Origin: Hyphomicrobium sp. CS1GBMeth3
GTDB lineage: Bacteria > Pseudomonadota > Alphaproteobacteria > Rhizobiales > Hyphomicrobiaceae
NCBI RefSeq assembly: GCF_900117455.1
Contig: NZ_FPHO01000003.1
Coordinates: forward strand, 1,454,501 to 1,518,500
Length of the DNA stretch: 64,000 bases
Reading direction: 5' to 3'
Shown: piece by piece, positions 8,031 through 17,442 of the stretch
Position numbering within the stretch: the stretch's first letter is position 1
Layout: every line of letters begins with the position of its first letter
Notes under the pieces: model-generated
The model's database searches: none
What the model saw: the letters and a program-made list of their open reading frames with translations, nothing else
Told to the model about the DNA's origin: nothing
Translations under genes and position numbers: made by a program

Positions 8031-9050
8031 ATGGCTCAGAAGAACAAGGCGCACGTGAAGGCTCGGACGACGACGAAGTCTACCGCGACCAAGACTGCTG
8101 CCCGGCCTTCGAAGATCAAGTCCGCCACCAAGTCGGCTGCCGCGAAGCCTGCGGTCAAAAAGCCGGCGGCCGCCACGACCAGTCATGCCAAGAAGACGAC
8201 CTCTGTCAAGCCTGCTGTCGCAAAGGCACCGGTAGCGAAGCCCGCCGTCAAGGCCGTGGAAGTGAAAAAGCCCGTGGCCCAGCCGGTCGCGGCGAAGCCC
8301 GCTGCCGCTCCGAAGGCGGTTCGGCAGGTGCTGCGTCCCGAGCACGTCGCTGTGACGCCGGCCCGCGCCGCTGCGGCCCTCGCCAAGGGCGGCCAGAAGC
8401 TTACGGCTCCGGTCCAGGCTCAGCAGCCCACGACGCCGAAGGAGATCGCCGAGAAGACCGCAGCCGCGCGCCAGATCATGGCGGCACAGAAGAAGTCGGT
8501 CAGCCAGCGCCACGGTTTCAAGACCAACGAGTTCATCGTCTATCCGGCTCACGGCGTCGGCCGCATCGTCGGCATCGAGGAGCAGGAGATCGCGGGCATG
8601 TCGCTCGAGCTCTTTGTCATCACCTTCGACAAGGAGAAGCTGACGCTGCGCGTTCCGACCGGCAAGCTCGAGAGTGTCGGCATGCGCAAGCTCGCCGACG
8701 ACGGCATCGTCAAGAAGGCCATTGAAACGCTGAAGGGCCGCGCCCGCGTCAAGCGCACCATGTGGAGCCGCCGCGCGCAGGAGTACGTCGCGAAGATCAA
8801 CTCTGGTGATCTGGTCGCGATTGCCGAGGTTGTGCGCGACCTCTACCGCTCCGAGGCACAGCCCGAGCAGTCCTACTCCGAGCGTCAGCTCTACGAGGAC
8901 GCGCTCGACCGTATGGCGCGCGAGATAGCTGCCGTCGAGAAGCTCGACGAGCGCGGCGCCGTGCAGCGCATCACTGACGTGCTCGCCAAGAGCGCGCGTG
9001 GCCGCCGCGCCGCGGAAGGCGCCGATCCGGCCGATATGCGCGCCGCCTAA
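8031..9050 (+). CDS. carD: CarD-family transcriptional regulator with histone-H1-like N-terminus
   Basis: This 339-residue protein is about twice the usual CarD/CdnL length. Residues 1 to about 150 are Lys/Ala/Pro/Thr-rich with PKAV- and AAKPA-like repeats resembling bacterial histone-H1-like proteins. The RNA-polymerase-interacting (RID) domain starts near residue 160 (RHGFKTNEFIVYPAHGVG) and runs to about 225. The C-terminal helical DNA-binding domain follows, including the KRTMWSRRAQEY segment. CarD binds RNAP beta and stabilises open complexes at rRNA and growth genes. The tail could add nonspecific DNA binding. It lies downstream of fdxA, with a strong terminator after it. Confidence 0.93.
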   Translation: MAQKNKAHVKARTTTKSTATKTAARPSKIKSATKSAAAKPAVKKPAAATTSHAKKTTSVKPAVAKAPVAKPAVKAVEVKKPVAQPVAAKPAAAPKAVRQVLRPEHVAVTPARAAAALAKGGQKLTAPVQAQQPTTPKEIAEKTAAARQIMAAQKKSVSQRHGFKTNEFIVYPAHGVGRIVGIEEQEIAGMSLELFVITFDKEKLTLRVPTGKLESVGMRKLADDGIVKKAIETLKGRARVKRTMWSRRAQEYVAKINSGDLVAIAEVVRDLYRSEAQPEQSYSERQLYEDALDRMAREIAAVEKLDERGAVQRITDVLAKSARGRRAAEGADPADMRAA

Positions 9051-9074
9051 CGCGCGCCGCTCGAACGAACGAAC

Positions 9075-9109
9075 AAAGCACCCCGTCGCACGTTGGCGGG
9101 GTGCTTTTT
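9075..9109 (+). terminator. Rho-independent terminator of carD
   Basis: AAAGCACCCCG (9075-9085) pairs perfectly with CGGGGTGCTTT (9097-9107) over an 11-base loop, ending in a T5 run. Confidence 0.9.
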
Positions 9110-9153
9110 GTTCGCAGCAGGAGGCCGTGATCGGAATGCGCCGTTTCACGGCA

Positions 9154-9996
9154 TCAGCGCGACGCCGCTTCCGAATCCTCAAGCACCTCGATCTCGTCGG
9201 GCGAGCCGAGCACGATCATCGGTCCGTTGCGCCGCTCGATCCAGCCGCGCACACGCACCCGCTTGCCTTCGAGCTTGCCGAGTGCCTCCGCACCCCCGGC
9301 GCTGCGATCGACGTCGGCGTTGGCAAGGCTCGCTGTGAAGTCGCTGCGCCAGTCGGCGCCGAAGTTGAGATAGGTGACGCGCTGCGCGCGCGTGACGTCT
9401 GCGACGCGCCCTTCGACGAGGGCAAAGCGGCCGGTGAGCGACAGGAGCTGGCTAACGTCATCGGCCGCGCGCGCACGGTAGGACGAGACATCCCAGAGAC
9501 CAGCCCCGGCGGTGCGCGCTGTCTGTTCCGCAGACATTAAGGCGGCGATGCAGCCGGCGTTTCCCGGCAGCGAATAGGCCCGGGCGAAGCCGTCGCTGAT
9601 CAGCCGCTTCTGCACCCAAACACCGTCGCTCGCGGAGCCCGCGTAGACCTGCGCCAGGACGCGCCCGTAGCGATCGCGCCGCCGTCCCTCGTAGCGAAGC
9701 GTGACGGCACGGTCGGTGACGAGCGCGGAAAGCGCGCGCGACGCCTGCTCCGCGAGCATCCTGTCGCGGCTTTTCGCGGAAGGATCGTTTGGCTCAGGCG
9801 CCAGCGCGCCAATGAGGCGAACTTCGCGTCCATCGTCGAGCAGCAGCGTCTCGCCGTCGATCACGTGCAGCACGTCATGACTGCCGCCGCTCTCCGGCGC
9901 GCAAGGAACACCGTCCGCGGCCGCCAGAGCAGAGAGGCTCCATAAGGCCACGGCACCGGCAACGGCTGACCTGAGCGTGCATTTCAAACGCGTCAT
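9154..9996 (-). CDS. Exported thermonuclease-family (SNase-like) protein
   Basis: This 280-residue protein has a signal peptide (hydrophobic AGAVALWSLSALA, cleavage near residue 26). An SNase-like OB fold follows: HVIDGETLLLDDGREVRLIGALAPEPND, then the DRYGR strand. The Arg of VRLIG, the Glu of PEPND and the Arg in the DRYGR region correspond to the three catalytic residues, so it may be active, although PEP replaces the usual PET. The C-terminal 100 residues form a second beta-rich domain seen in alphaproteobacterial homologues. It likely degrades nucleic acid in the envelope or outside the cell. Confidence 0.78.
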   Translation of the reverse strand: MTRLKCTLRSAVAGAVALWSLSALAAADGVPCAPESGGSHDVLHVIDGETLLLDDGREVRLIGALAPEPNDPSAKSRDRMLAEQASRALSALVTDRAVTLRYEGRRRDRYGRVLAQVYAGSASDGVWVQKRLISDGFARAYSLPGNAGCIAALMSAEQTARTAGAGLWDVSSYRARAADDVSQLLSLTGRFALVEGRVADVTRAQRVTYLNFGADWRSDFTASLANADVDRSAGGAEALGKLEGKRVRVRGWIERRNGPMIVLGSPDEIEVLEDSEAASR

Positions 9997-10052
9997 CCGA
10001 CACTCGATCCGAAGTTGTCGAGCATCTCATGGCCGCGCCATTTGGTCATCTC

Positions 10053-11102
10053 TTAACGCCCGGAAGAGAAATCGAATGCCGCGAGACCGACGGATCCGAG
10101 GTGTCCGTCAGCTGCGATCGCTTCGTCGAAGCCGGGGCCGAAGCGGCCGGGCTCCGAAAGACCAGGGGGCGAGCCACCACGCGCGGATAATGATGGTGCA
10201 AGCCCCGCCCCCGCTTCGAGCGTCACGCCGTCGGCTGCACCGTCCCAGATGATTTCCTCGATGGAGAACAGGTAGTCGCGCCCACTGGCGTGATGCACGA
10301 CAAAGTCGGGCGAGATGTGCGGTGCCCGCGCTGGCAGCGCCTCGATGCGGATCTCTCCGGCACCGGAGTAGTCGACCGTATCGATGCCGTCGTCGGCGTA
10401 GGGGAGACCCGGCTGTCCGCCGTGCAGAATGTTGATGCCTTTCGACCAGCGGAAGACATCGTTTCCCGAGCCACCGTAGAGTTTGTCGACGACACCGGCG
10501 GCGTCGCCGCCGATCAGCACGTCGTGGCCGTCGCCGCCGACGAGCGTGGTGAAGTCCCGCGAAACGCGCAGCGTGTCATCGCCGGACGTGCCGAGCAGCG
10601 TCGTCGTCCCGGGCGAGAAACGCAGCCCCGAAGGCAAGGCGCTCGAGACGTCGATGCCGGCGTAATGCAACAGCGAGGCCACGAGCGACGACGAGTTGAT
10701 CGTAGGGAGCGGCGACGTTGGCAGTGTAATCGGGATATAGGGAAACCTCTGCGCTTCGATGTCGGAGGCATGGGCTACGAGCTTCGCCCAAAGCGAGGTC
10801 GCCTCGCTTCCCGCGGCGATCTTCTGCGCGCCGCGGCTGATCTCCGTTCCGATCTTGTCCTCGAGCTCTGCGCCCACGACGCCGCCGTTGGCATCGGAAA
10901 GCGTCGTGCCGCCATCCCAGCCTTCCACAGCAAGTCGCGCACCGCTTTTGTCCGGCTCTCGAAGTCCTTCGATCACGAACCAATCGTCCTGCCGAGCTAA
11001 GCCGGAGCGGTTATGCCGGAAGACGATCTGCAGGTGGTCGAAGCCGAGGATCCCGAGCCGCATGACTTGCACCGGCAGCCTCTCGACGGTTACGGACGGC
11101 AT
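10053..11102 (-). CDS. RTX-type calcium-binding protein
   Basis: This protein of about 349 residues is read from the ATG at 11102, preceded by GGAG. An ATG at 11138 would add 12 residues. Two or three RTX nonapeptide repeats lie mid-protein (LLGTSGDDTL, VGGDGHDVLIGGD, YGGSGNDVF), the calcium beta-roll of type I-secreted proteins. The N-terminal domain has a SSSLVASLLHYAGI segment also seen in other short RTX proteins of this order. There is no Sec signal, consistent with type I secretion, but no exporter genes are nearby. The function is unknown. Confidence 0.7.
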   Translation of the reverse strand: MPSVTVERLPVQVMRLGILGFDHLQIVFRHNRSGLARQDDWFVIEGLREPDKSGARLAVEGWDGGTTLSDANGGVVGAELEDKIGTEISRGAQKIAAGSEATSLWAKLVAHASDIEAQRFPYIPITLPTSPLPTINSSSLVASLLHYAGIDVSSALPSGLRFSPGTTTLLGTSGDDTLRVSRDFTTLVGGDGHDVLIGGDAAGVVDKLYGGSGNDVFRWSKGINILHGGQPGLPYADDGIDTVDYSGAGEIRIEALPARAPHISPDFVVHHASGRDYLFSIEEIIWDGAADGVTLEAGAGLAPSLSARGGSPPGLSEPGRFGPGFDEAIAADGHLGSVGLAAFDFSSGR

Positions 11103-11276
11103 CCTGCGCTCCAAACACTGTCGAACGCAGAATATCAATCAGAGATTGAACATATGTATAAGTGCTCTCTAAAATAGATGATCCTGCGACAATCTTTCCC
11201 AATCCCTGATAATCGGGCAATATTGCTTCAAAAAAGAGCACACAGCCTAGTTTATTAACGGGAAGGGGAGACTGCC

Positions 11277-11720
11277 ATGGAGGGAACATCTCTTAAAAGC
11301 TTGGTCCTGGGCTTCATCGCCGGTGCCATTGCCTACGTCACGGTCCATGAGGCCATCGGCCTATGGCTGCTCAACAACGGCTACGCGACCCGCGTGCCGT
11401 GGTCCTTGGAGCCGTCGCTGTCGACGGGCCTCCCGGAACTCGCGTCCGGGGCGGCTTGGGGCGGCCTTTGGGGCGCGATCGTCGCCTTCATCCTCGGCAA
11501 GGTGCCGAGAGGCGCTCTGACGTTCCGCGGAGCCCTCATCGGGCTGCTCGGCACGGCCGTGGTCGGTGTGCTCGTCATGCTGCCGCTGATCCGGAGCGAG
11601 CCGCCGTTCCTCGGCAGCGACGTCAATCGCATCTGGCCGGAGCTTCTGATCGGCGCCGGGTTCGGCGCCGTGACCGCCTGGCTCTACGGCTTCTTCACCT
11701 CGGGCTTCCGGCTGCCCTAA
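11277..11720 (+). CDS. Hypothetical four-helix membrane protein
   Basis: This 147-residue protein has about four hydrophobic segments (around residues 8-28, 58-75, 85-103 and 122-141). Several helices are Gly/Ala-rich, including GAAWGGLWGAIVAFILG and LLIGAGFGAVTAWLYGFF. A GGGAAGGGG-like ribosome binding site lies just before ATG 11277. It is flanked by an RTX gene on the other strand and converges on ppk2 with a shared terminator. No family was recognised. Confidence 0.75.
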   Translation: MEGTSLKSLVLGFIAGAIAYVTVHEAIGLWLLNNGYATRVPWSLEPSLSTGLPELASGAAWGGLWGAIVAFILGKVPRGALTFRGALIGLLGTAVVGVLVMLPLIRSEPPFLGSDVNRIWPELLIGAGFGAVTAWLYGFFTSGFRLP

Positions 11721-11749
11721 CGATGCGGAGCCTCTTTTTCACGTGAATC

Positions 11750-11782
11750 GAAAACGGCCGCGTCATGTCCTGGCGCGGCCGT
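11750..11782. terminator. Terminator between the membrane-protein gene and ppk2
   Basis: ACGGCCGCG (11754-11762) pairs with CGCGGCCGT (11774-11782). Read on the minus strand the hairpin is followed by TTTTCGATT, so it mainly terminates ppk2. It may also act on the + strand gene. Confidence 0.65.
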
Positions 11783-11789
11783 CTCCATT

Positions 11790-12704
11790 TCAGGACGGCG
11801 GGTAAGCCCGCGCCAGATAATCGGCGCCGGATTCGGTGAGCTTGGGATCGATTGCGCCGACGGCGCTCGCGTCCTTCTCCGCATAATCCAAAGACGAAAG
11901 GAGGACCCGCATCGCCTCGAGCCGCGCGCGGCGCTGATCATTGGCGTTGATGACCGTCCACGGACTGATCGTCGTGTGCGTGAAGCGAAGCATATCTGCC
12001 TCCGCACGCGAGTAGTCGTCGTACTTTCCGATGGCCGCGATATCGACGTCCGTCACTTTCCAGCGCTTGAAGGGATCGTGCTGCCGCTCGTGGAAGCGCT
12101 TGAGCTGCATTTCGCGCCCGACCGTCAGGTAGATCTTGAAGAAGTGGATGTTGTCGCGCACGAGCAGCGCCTCGAACTCGGGGGCATCGCGTAGGAAGCG
12201 CGCCGTCTCGTCCTCGGTGCAGAACCCCATCACGCGCTCGACGCCGGCCCGATTGTACCAGGACCGGTCGAACAGAACCATGTCACCGCGCGTCGGCAAG
12301 TGGGCCACGTAGCGCTGGAAATACCATTGCCCCCGCTCCGCATCGGTGGGCTTGGAGAGCGCTACGGCGCGCGAATGGCGCGGATTGATGCGCTCGAGAA
12401 TGCGGGAGATGCAGCCGCCCTTGCCGGAGGTGTCGCGCCCTTCGAACACCACGACGACGCGCTCGCGTTTCGCCTGGACATGGTCCTGCAACTTGATGAG
12501 CTCGAGTTGCAGCGCCTGCAGCTGCTCCTCGTAAGGCTTACGCTTGAGCTTGTTGTCGTACGGATAGCCGCCAGATTTCAGCGCCCGCTCGTCGATCTCC
12601 TCCGGCAGCTTGGGATCGTCGAGGTTGAAATCGGGATACGGCCGGCTGGCGCCGGACTTGGTCTTGGATGGCGTTCCCGCCTTCTCGCTCTTCGCCTTGC
12701 CCAT
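11790..12704 (-). CDS. ppk2: Polyphosphate kinase 2 family (PPK2)
   Basis: This 304-residue one-domain PPK2 transfers phosphate between polyphosphate and nucleoside diphosphates. The Walker A loop GRDTSGKGG lies near residue 90. The Walker B/lid region (LFDRSWYNRAGVERVMGF) and the KRFHERQHDPFKRWK lid follow. A PYDNKLKRKPYEEQL lead-in is characteristic of the class. The N-terminal 25 residues are Lys/Ser-rich and disordered. It is divergent from phoR, placing polyphosphate metabolism beside phosphate sensing. Confidence 0.93.
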   Translation of the reverse strand: MGKAKSEKAGTPSKTKSGASRPYPDFNLDDPKLPEEIDERALKSGGYPYDNKLKRKPYEEQLQALQLELIKLQDHVQAKRERVVVVFEGRDTSGKGGCISRILERINPRHSRAVALSKPTDAERGQWYFQRYVAHLPTRGDMVLFDRSWYNRAGVERVMGFCTEDETARFLRDAPEFEALLVRDNIHFFKIYLTVGREMQLKRFHERQHDPFKRWKVTDVDIAAIGKYDDYSRAEADMLRFTHTTISPWTVINANDQRRARLEAMRVLLSSLDYAEKDASAVGAIDPKLTESGADYLARAYPPS

Positions 12705-12752
12705 GATGTCCTCGAATGCGGCTTGGGGGCTGGCTCGCCGACCCCAAACGAA

Positions 12753-12770
12753 CTGTCACACAAGTGTTGT
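12753..12770 (+). promoter_or_regulatory. Pho-box-like site between ppk2 and phoR
   Basis: CTGTCAC, four bases, then GTGTTGT resembles the direct-repeat Pho box (CTGTCAT-N4-CTGTCAT). The first half matches well and the second poorly. It lies in the divergent control region, where PhoB could act on either gene. Confidence 0.3.
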
Positions 12771-12856
12771 TTATCGGGGGCCTCGGCCATGCGCCAAGAT
12801 CGAAGGGAGCCCCATCTTGACAACCATGACCTCGGAAACGGCCTCCGCGGTGCACC

Positions 12857-14266
12857 GTGAGAGTTGAGGCCATTATGCAGATCGAGGCAATATGGGATCC
12901 CATGACGGACCCCCGGCCGCTGGTGCGATCCCTGTCGGCACCCAGATCGAGCGTGGAGCGCGTTTTAGCGCAGTTTCGTGCGTTGCGCCGCCGCCTTCGC
13001 GAGCGCGCGCGCGCGCTCGCACTGGTTGCGATCGTGTTTACCGTGTTGTGGTTCGCGGGCGGGCTGTCCGGAGCCCTGGCCCTGACCAGCTTCCTTCTCA
13101 TGGCTATGGTCGTTGCAGGCCGTGAACCTGCGGAGTCCGACGGTGAGAAGGAGAGGTCCCCGGATGTGGAGCCGCGCCGGCGTGGCGGCTCAGGCGGTGG
13201 CAACGATCGCGAAGGCGAGAGCTGGCGCCTGATCGTCGATGCGGTGCCCGACGCCACAGTGGCGCTGGACCACAACTTCAACATCATCCATTTCAACGCC
13301 CGCCTCGAAGAGCTGTTTCCCAACATCCGGGTGGGCCAGCCGCTGAGCCAGCTCTCGCGCCATCCGGAGTTGAATGCTGCGGTGGAGCGGGCCGTGACGG
13401 CCAACCAGCAGGTGGTGGTCGACCTCTACGAGCGGGTGCCTGTCGAGCGTCGGCTATCGGCGACGATCTCTCGCATTGGCGGTCGTGAGATCCGGCGCGG
13501 ACTGCCGTTTCTGATCGCCTGCTTCCGCGATCTCACCGAGCAGGACAAGCTCGCTCAGATGCGGGCCGACTTCATCGCCAACGCCAGCCACGAGCTGCGC
13601 ACGCCGCTCGCGTCGTTGCGCGGATTCGTGGAGACGTTGCAGGGCCCCGCGCGAGACGATCCCGAGGCACGCGCCCGCTTCCTCGCCATCATGTCGAGCC
13701 AGGCCAACCGTATGACGCGGTTGATCGACGATCTCCTGTCGCTAAGCCGTGCCGAGATGCGAGTCCACCTGCCGCCGCGCGGCATCGTCGATCTCAACGA
13801 GGTGGCCTCTTACGTCGCTCAGGCGCTCGATCCCGTAGCAGCTTCGTCGAAGGCAAAGATCGCCGTCACCAAGGCGGAGGGCCCCGTGCGCATTCGCGGC
13901 GATCGGGACGAGATCGTGCAGGTGCTGCAGAACCTCGTGCACAACGCCATCAAGTATGGTCGCGAAGGCGGTCGCATCGAGATCGCGATCTCACGCGTGC
14001 TCGATGGCTCGCCGCCTCGCCCGCGCGTGCTGCTTGCGGTCGCCGACGACGGCCAGGGCATTGCTCCGGAGCATCTGCCGCGCCTCACCGAGCGCTTCTA
14101 TCGCGCGAACGCGCAGGCAAGCCGCGAAAAGGGCGGAACGGGACTTGGTCTCGCCATCGTCAAGCACATCGTGCTTCGCCACCGTGGCGAGCTCCGGATC
14201 TCGAGCACGCTCGGCAAGGGATCGACATTCTCGATCCTGTTCGACGAGGTCGGAAACAGGAGCTGA
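12857..14266 (+). CDS. phoR: Phosphate-regulon-type sensor histidine kinase PhoR
   Basis: This 469-residue protein (GTG 12857, with ATG options at 12875 and 12902) has one or two membrane helices at about 50-90. A PAS domain follows (LIVDAVPDATVALDHNFNI). The H-box is SHELRTPLASL, and the ATPase motifs are NLVHNAIKYG, DDGQGI and GTGLGLAIVKH. The layout fits PhoR, which phosphorylates PhoB under phosphate limitation. No pst, phoU or phoB gene follows. The neighbour on the opposite strand ends 6 bases away, so phoR is orphaned from the usual operon. Confidence 0.85.
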   Translation: MRVEAIMQIEAIWDPMTDPRPLVRSLSAPRSSVERVLAQFRALRRRLRERARALALVAIVFTVLWFAGGLSGALALTSFLLMAMVVAGREPAESDGEKERSPDVEPRRRGGSGGGNDREGESWRLIVDAVPDATVALDHNFNIIHFNARLEELFPNIRVGQPLSQLSRHPELNAAVERAVTANQQVVVDLYERVPVERRLSATISRIGGREIRRGLPFLIACFRDLTEQDKLAQMRADFIANASHELRTPLASLRGFVETLQGPARDDPEARARFLAIMSSQANRMTRLIDDLLSLSRAEMRVHLPPRGIVDLNEVASYVAQALDPVAASSKAKIAVTKAEGPVRIRGDRDEIVQVLQNLVHNAIKYGREGGRIEIAISRVLDGSPPRPRVLLAVADDGQGIAPEHLPRLTERFYRANAQASREKGGTGLGLAIVKHIVLRHRGELRISSTLGKGSTFSILFDEVGNRS

Positions 14267-14272
14267 CGACGC

Positions 14273-14872
14273 TCAGTCCGTGCGGTACTTCTTGAGCTCG
14301 CGCACGAGCGAGGCCAATCGCTCGGCAACTTCTGCGCCGGTATCGACCGACGCCTTGAGCGTTGCGCGGTTCTGGATCAGCTTGTTGAGCAGATCCTGGC
14401 ACTCGCCGAAGCCGAAGAAGATCTCCTCCGGCGCGTCCACCGTGCCGTCCTCGATGGCGCACATGACCTCGAAGGCGCTCTGCGAGGCAAGCACCAGCAT
14501 CGACGCCACGTCGTTGATCGCCTGCTGGTAGAGCTTGGAGGCATCCGGCCCGACGCGCGGTCCGTGCACGCCGAATTTCAGCGGCGAGGAGCCCTGCGCG
14601 CCTTCGCCGGTGAACAGTTTGGGATTGCGCTGGAAGCGACGGAAGATCTCGACGAGATGCAGGCAGCACGTCTCAAGCTCGCGCAGCGCCGTAACCGCCT
14701 TGCGCTTGGGCCGCAAGCGGTCTCCGCTGCGCTCGCGCGCCGCCCAGTTGATGGTCGCGATCGAGGAGATGGTGCCGAGTGCTGCGATAGCCGGCAGCAC
14801 GGCCGCGAACGGATCGGGCGCGATCCGCGTATCGGCTTCGGGAGACTCTGCCGGATTTTTCTTTCCCGCCAA
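14273..14872 (-). CDS. Hypothetical helical protein
   Basis: This 199-residue protein has a hydrophobic segment at about 20-45 (PFAAVLPAIAALGTISSIATI), possibly a membrane anchor. A helical region follows, ending in amphipathic stretches (LYQQAINDVASMLVLASQ, then GAEVAERLASLVRELKKY). The Ala/Gln/Leu pattern is loosely phasin-like, but no family was recognised. It is convergent with phoR (6-base gap). Confidence 0.65.
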   Translation of the reverse strand: MAGKKNPAESPEADTRIAPDPFAAVLPAIAALGTISSIATINWAARERSGDRLRPKRKAVTALRELETCCLHLVEIFRRFQRNPKLFTGEGAQGSSPLKFGVHGPRVGPDASKLYQQAINDVASMLVLASQSAFEVMCAIEDGTVDAPEEIFFGFGECQDLLNKLIQNRATLKASVDTGAEVAERLASLVRELKKYRTD

Positions 14873-14988
14873 GGCGCGAATGTCCTCCCGTCGGCCGGAT
14901 TAACGCGGCTGATCCCCTGCTCCTACACCCAAGCGCAGAGGCGTGCCAGCGCTAAGAAGCCCCGGTCCGACGGTGCTCGCACCCGTGC

Positions 14989-15447
14989 TCAGAATGTCTT
15001 TCCGAGGCGCGCGTCGACCGATTGGCTGTTGGCACCGCGGATCACGAAATAGAACATGATGGTCGCCCAGAGAATCGACTTTTCAGCCCCGGCATACCCC
15101 TCGCTCTTCAGGATCCAGTGAAAATAGACCGTGACCAGCAGCACGAACATTGCACCGAAAGCGGCCGGGCGCGTGAGCAAGCCGATGGCGATCAGAATAC
15201 CGCCGAAGAACTCGGTCATCGAGAGCAGGACGGCCCAGAACGCGGCGGGACCGGGAAAGAATCCGATAGTCTCTACCAGCCCCACCGGGCCAAGCGGGTT
15301 CATGATCTTGGGAAAGCCGTGCGTCACCAGCGCGAGGCCGGCGACGACGCGAAGCAGCGTTTCTGCGAACTCACCGAGGCTCCCATAAACAGGCCCCAGG
15401 CCGGGAATGATGAGCTGGTTTGAAGGACGGATCGGATCGTTCGACAT
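14989..15447 (-). CDS. DoxX-family membrane protein
   Basis: This 152-residue protein is read from the ATG at 15447, where GGGGAGC sits at 15454-15460. The ATG at 15462 would overlap that site. Four transmembrane helices are evident. The first carries LLRVVAGLALVTHGFPKI and later segments include AFGAMFVLLVTVYFHWI, the DoxX/SURF4-like pattern. Members are associated with redox homeostasis at the membrane. It lies on the same strand 143 bases after sdhA, where sdhB would be expected. Confidence 0.88.
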   Translation of the reverse strand: MSNDPIRPSNQLIIPGLGPVYGSLGEFAETLLRVVAGLALVTHGFPKIMNPLGPVGLVETIGFFPGPAAFWAVLLSMTEFFGGILIAIGLLTRPAAFGAMFVLLVTVYFHWILKSEGYAGAEKSILWATIMFYFVIRGANSQSVDARLGKTF

Positions 15448-15590
15448 CGGTGCGCTCCCCATTGACTATTATCAGCATCGGTGCGGCCAGCTTATATTCA
15501 AGACCTTTCCAGTCAACATATGCCGCCGAAAGCGGCGAGCGCCTATGCTTGTCCTTTCACAGTGGCAGCTTCCTGCGCTTGGAATGAGTG

Positions 15591-17435
15591 CTAGTAAACG
15601 CGAGCCTTGGGCTCGATGTACTTGATCTCATTGGTCAGCGTGTGAGTGTGCACGGGCCTGAAGTCGAGCGTCACGGACTGCGTGCCGTAGTCGGCAAATG
15701 CCAGCGTGTGCTTCATCCAGTTGACGTCGTCGCGGTTCGGATAGTCCTCGCGCGCATGCGCCCCGCGGCTTTCCTTGCGGTTGGCGGCGCCGGTCACGGT
15801 GACGGCCGCCTGCGCTATCAGGTTGTCGTACTCGAGCGTCTCGACGAGATCGGAGTTCCAGATCAACGACCGGTCGGTGACCTTGATGTCTTGCGTCGCC
15901 CTCCAGATCTCCGTGATCTTCTTTACGCCCTCGTCGAGCACCGGCCCATCGCGGAACACGGCGCAGTTGGCCTGCATGACCTTCTGCATGCGCAGCCGAA
16001 GCGCCGCCGTCGGCTCGCTGCCGTTGGCATAGCGGTAGCGGTCGAGGCGTGAGAGAGCCGCCTCTGTGGCGTTCTTCGCAAAATCTGGCTGCGCGCCGCC
16101 CTTCTCGATCGATGAGGTGCAGCGTAGCGCCGCCGCGCGCCCGAAAACGACGAGGTCGATGAGCGAGTTCGAGCCGAGCCTGTTGGCGCCGTGCACCGAG
16201 ACGCACGCCGCTTCGCCGATGGCCATGAGGCCGGGCACGACATGATCTGGATTGCCGCCCTTCAACGTCAGCACCTCGCCGTGATAGTTCGTCGGGATGC
16301 CGCCCATATTGTAATGGACCGTCGGCAGCACCGGGATTGGCTGGCGCCTCAGATCCACGCCCGCGAAAACTTTCGCGCTCTCCGTGATGCCGGGCAGTCG
16401 CTCGTGCAGGATCTTGGGATCAAGGTGATCGAGGTGAAGGTAGATGTGGTCCTTGTCGGGGCCGACGCCGCGCCCCTCGCGGATCTCGATCGTCATCGAG
16501 CGCGAGACGACATCGCGCGAGGCGAGATCCTTGGCGTGTGGCGCGTAGCGCTCCATGAAGCGCTCGCCCTCGCTGTTGGTGAGATAGCCGCCTTCGCCGC
16601 GCGCGCCTTCGGTGATCAGCACGCCTGCGCCGTAGATGCCGGTCGGGTGGAACTGTACGAATTCCATGTCCTGCAGCGGCAGCCCGGCGCGCAGCACCAT
16701 GGCGTTGCCGTCACCCGTGCACGTGTGGGCTGACGTACACGAGAAGTACGTACGCCCGTAGCCGCCGGTCGCGAGGATCGTGCGCTTGGCACGGAAGCGA
16801 TGGATGGTGCCGTCTTCCATCGAGAGCGCGATCACGCCGCGGCAGGCTCCCTCTTCGTCCATCAGAAGGTCGAGCGCAAAGTACTCGACGAAAAATTCCG
16901 CCGAATAGCGCAGCGACTGGCCGTAAAGCGTGTGCAGCATCGCGTGCCCGGTACGGTCGGCGGCAGCGCACGTGCGCTGCGCGGGCGGGCCTGAGCCGAA
17001 CTCCGTCGTCATGCCGCCGAACGGACGCTGATAGATCTTGCCGTCTTCCGTGCGCGAGAACGGCACGCCGTAGTGCTCGAGCTCATAGACCGCATCCGGC
17101 GCGTGCCGGCAGAGATACTCGATGGCGTCCTGGTCGCCGAGCCAGTCCGAGCCCTTGACGGTGTCGTACATGTGCCAGCGCCAGTTGTCCGGCCCCATGT
17201 TTCCGAGCGATGCCGCGACGCCGCCCTGCGCCGCGACCGTGTGCGAGCGCGTCGGAAACACCTTCGTGATGCACGCTGTCTTGAGGCCCGCTTCCGCGGC
17301 GCCAAGCGTCGCGCGCAGACCTGCGCCGCCCGCGCCAACGACCACGACGTCGTAGGTATGATCGTGGGTCGGATAAGCCTGTCCTTTGATGGCCGGAGCG
17401 GAGACCGGCCCTTTCCCGTTGGTTTTGGCTGCCAT
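15591..17435 (-). CDS. sdhA: Succinate dehydrogenase flavoprotein subunit
   Basis: This 614-residue protein is read from the ATG at 17435. GGAGG lies upstream and the sdhD stop is 7 bases away. The FAD-binding [17 protein letters not shown], the [10 protein letters not shown] motif with the His that binds FAD covalently, the HPTGIYGAG active-site segment and the C-terminal [10 protein letters not shown] are all intact. The enzyme oxidises succinate to fumarate in the TCA cycle and feeds ubiquinone. It completes sdhC-sdhD-sdhA, but no iron-sulfur subunit gene follows. Confidence 0.98.
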   Translation of the reverse strand: MAAKTNGKGPVSAPAIKGQAYPTHDHTYDVVVVGAGGAGLRATLGAAEAGLKTACITKVFPTRSHTVAAQGGVAASLGNMGPDNWRWHMYDTVKGSDWLGDQDAIEYLCRHAPDAVYELEHYGVPFSRTEDGKIYQRPFGGMTTEFGSGPPAQRTCAAADRTGHAMLHTLYGQSLRYSAEFFVEYFALDLLMDEEGACRGVIALSMEDGTIHRFRAKRTILATGGYGRTYFSCTSAHTCTGDGNAMVLRAGLPLQDMEFVQFHPTGIYGAGVLITEGARGEGGYLTNSEGERFMERYAPHAKDLASRDVVSRSMTIEIREGRGVGPDKDHIYLHLDHLDPKILHERLPGITESAKVFAGVDLRRQPIPVLPTVHYNMGGIPTNYHGEVLTLKGGNPDHVVPGLMAIGEAACVSVHGANRLGSNSLIDLVVFGRAAALRCTSSIEKGGAQPDFAKNATEAALSRLDRYRYANGSEPTAALRLRMQKVMQANCAVFRDGPVLDEGVKKITEIWRATQDIKVTDRSLIWNSDLVETLEYDNLIAQAAVTVTGAANRKESRGAHAREDYPNRDDVNWMKHTLAFADYGTQSVTLDFRPVHTHTLTNEIKYIEPKARVY

Positions 17436-17442
17436 CTGGGCG

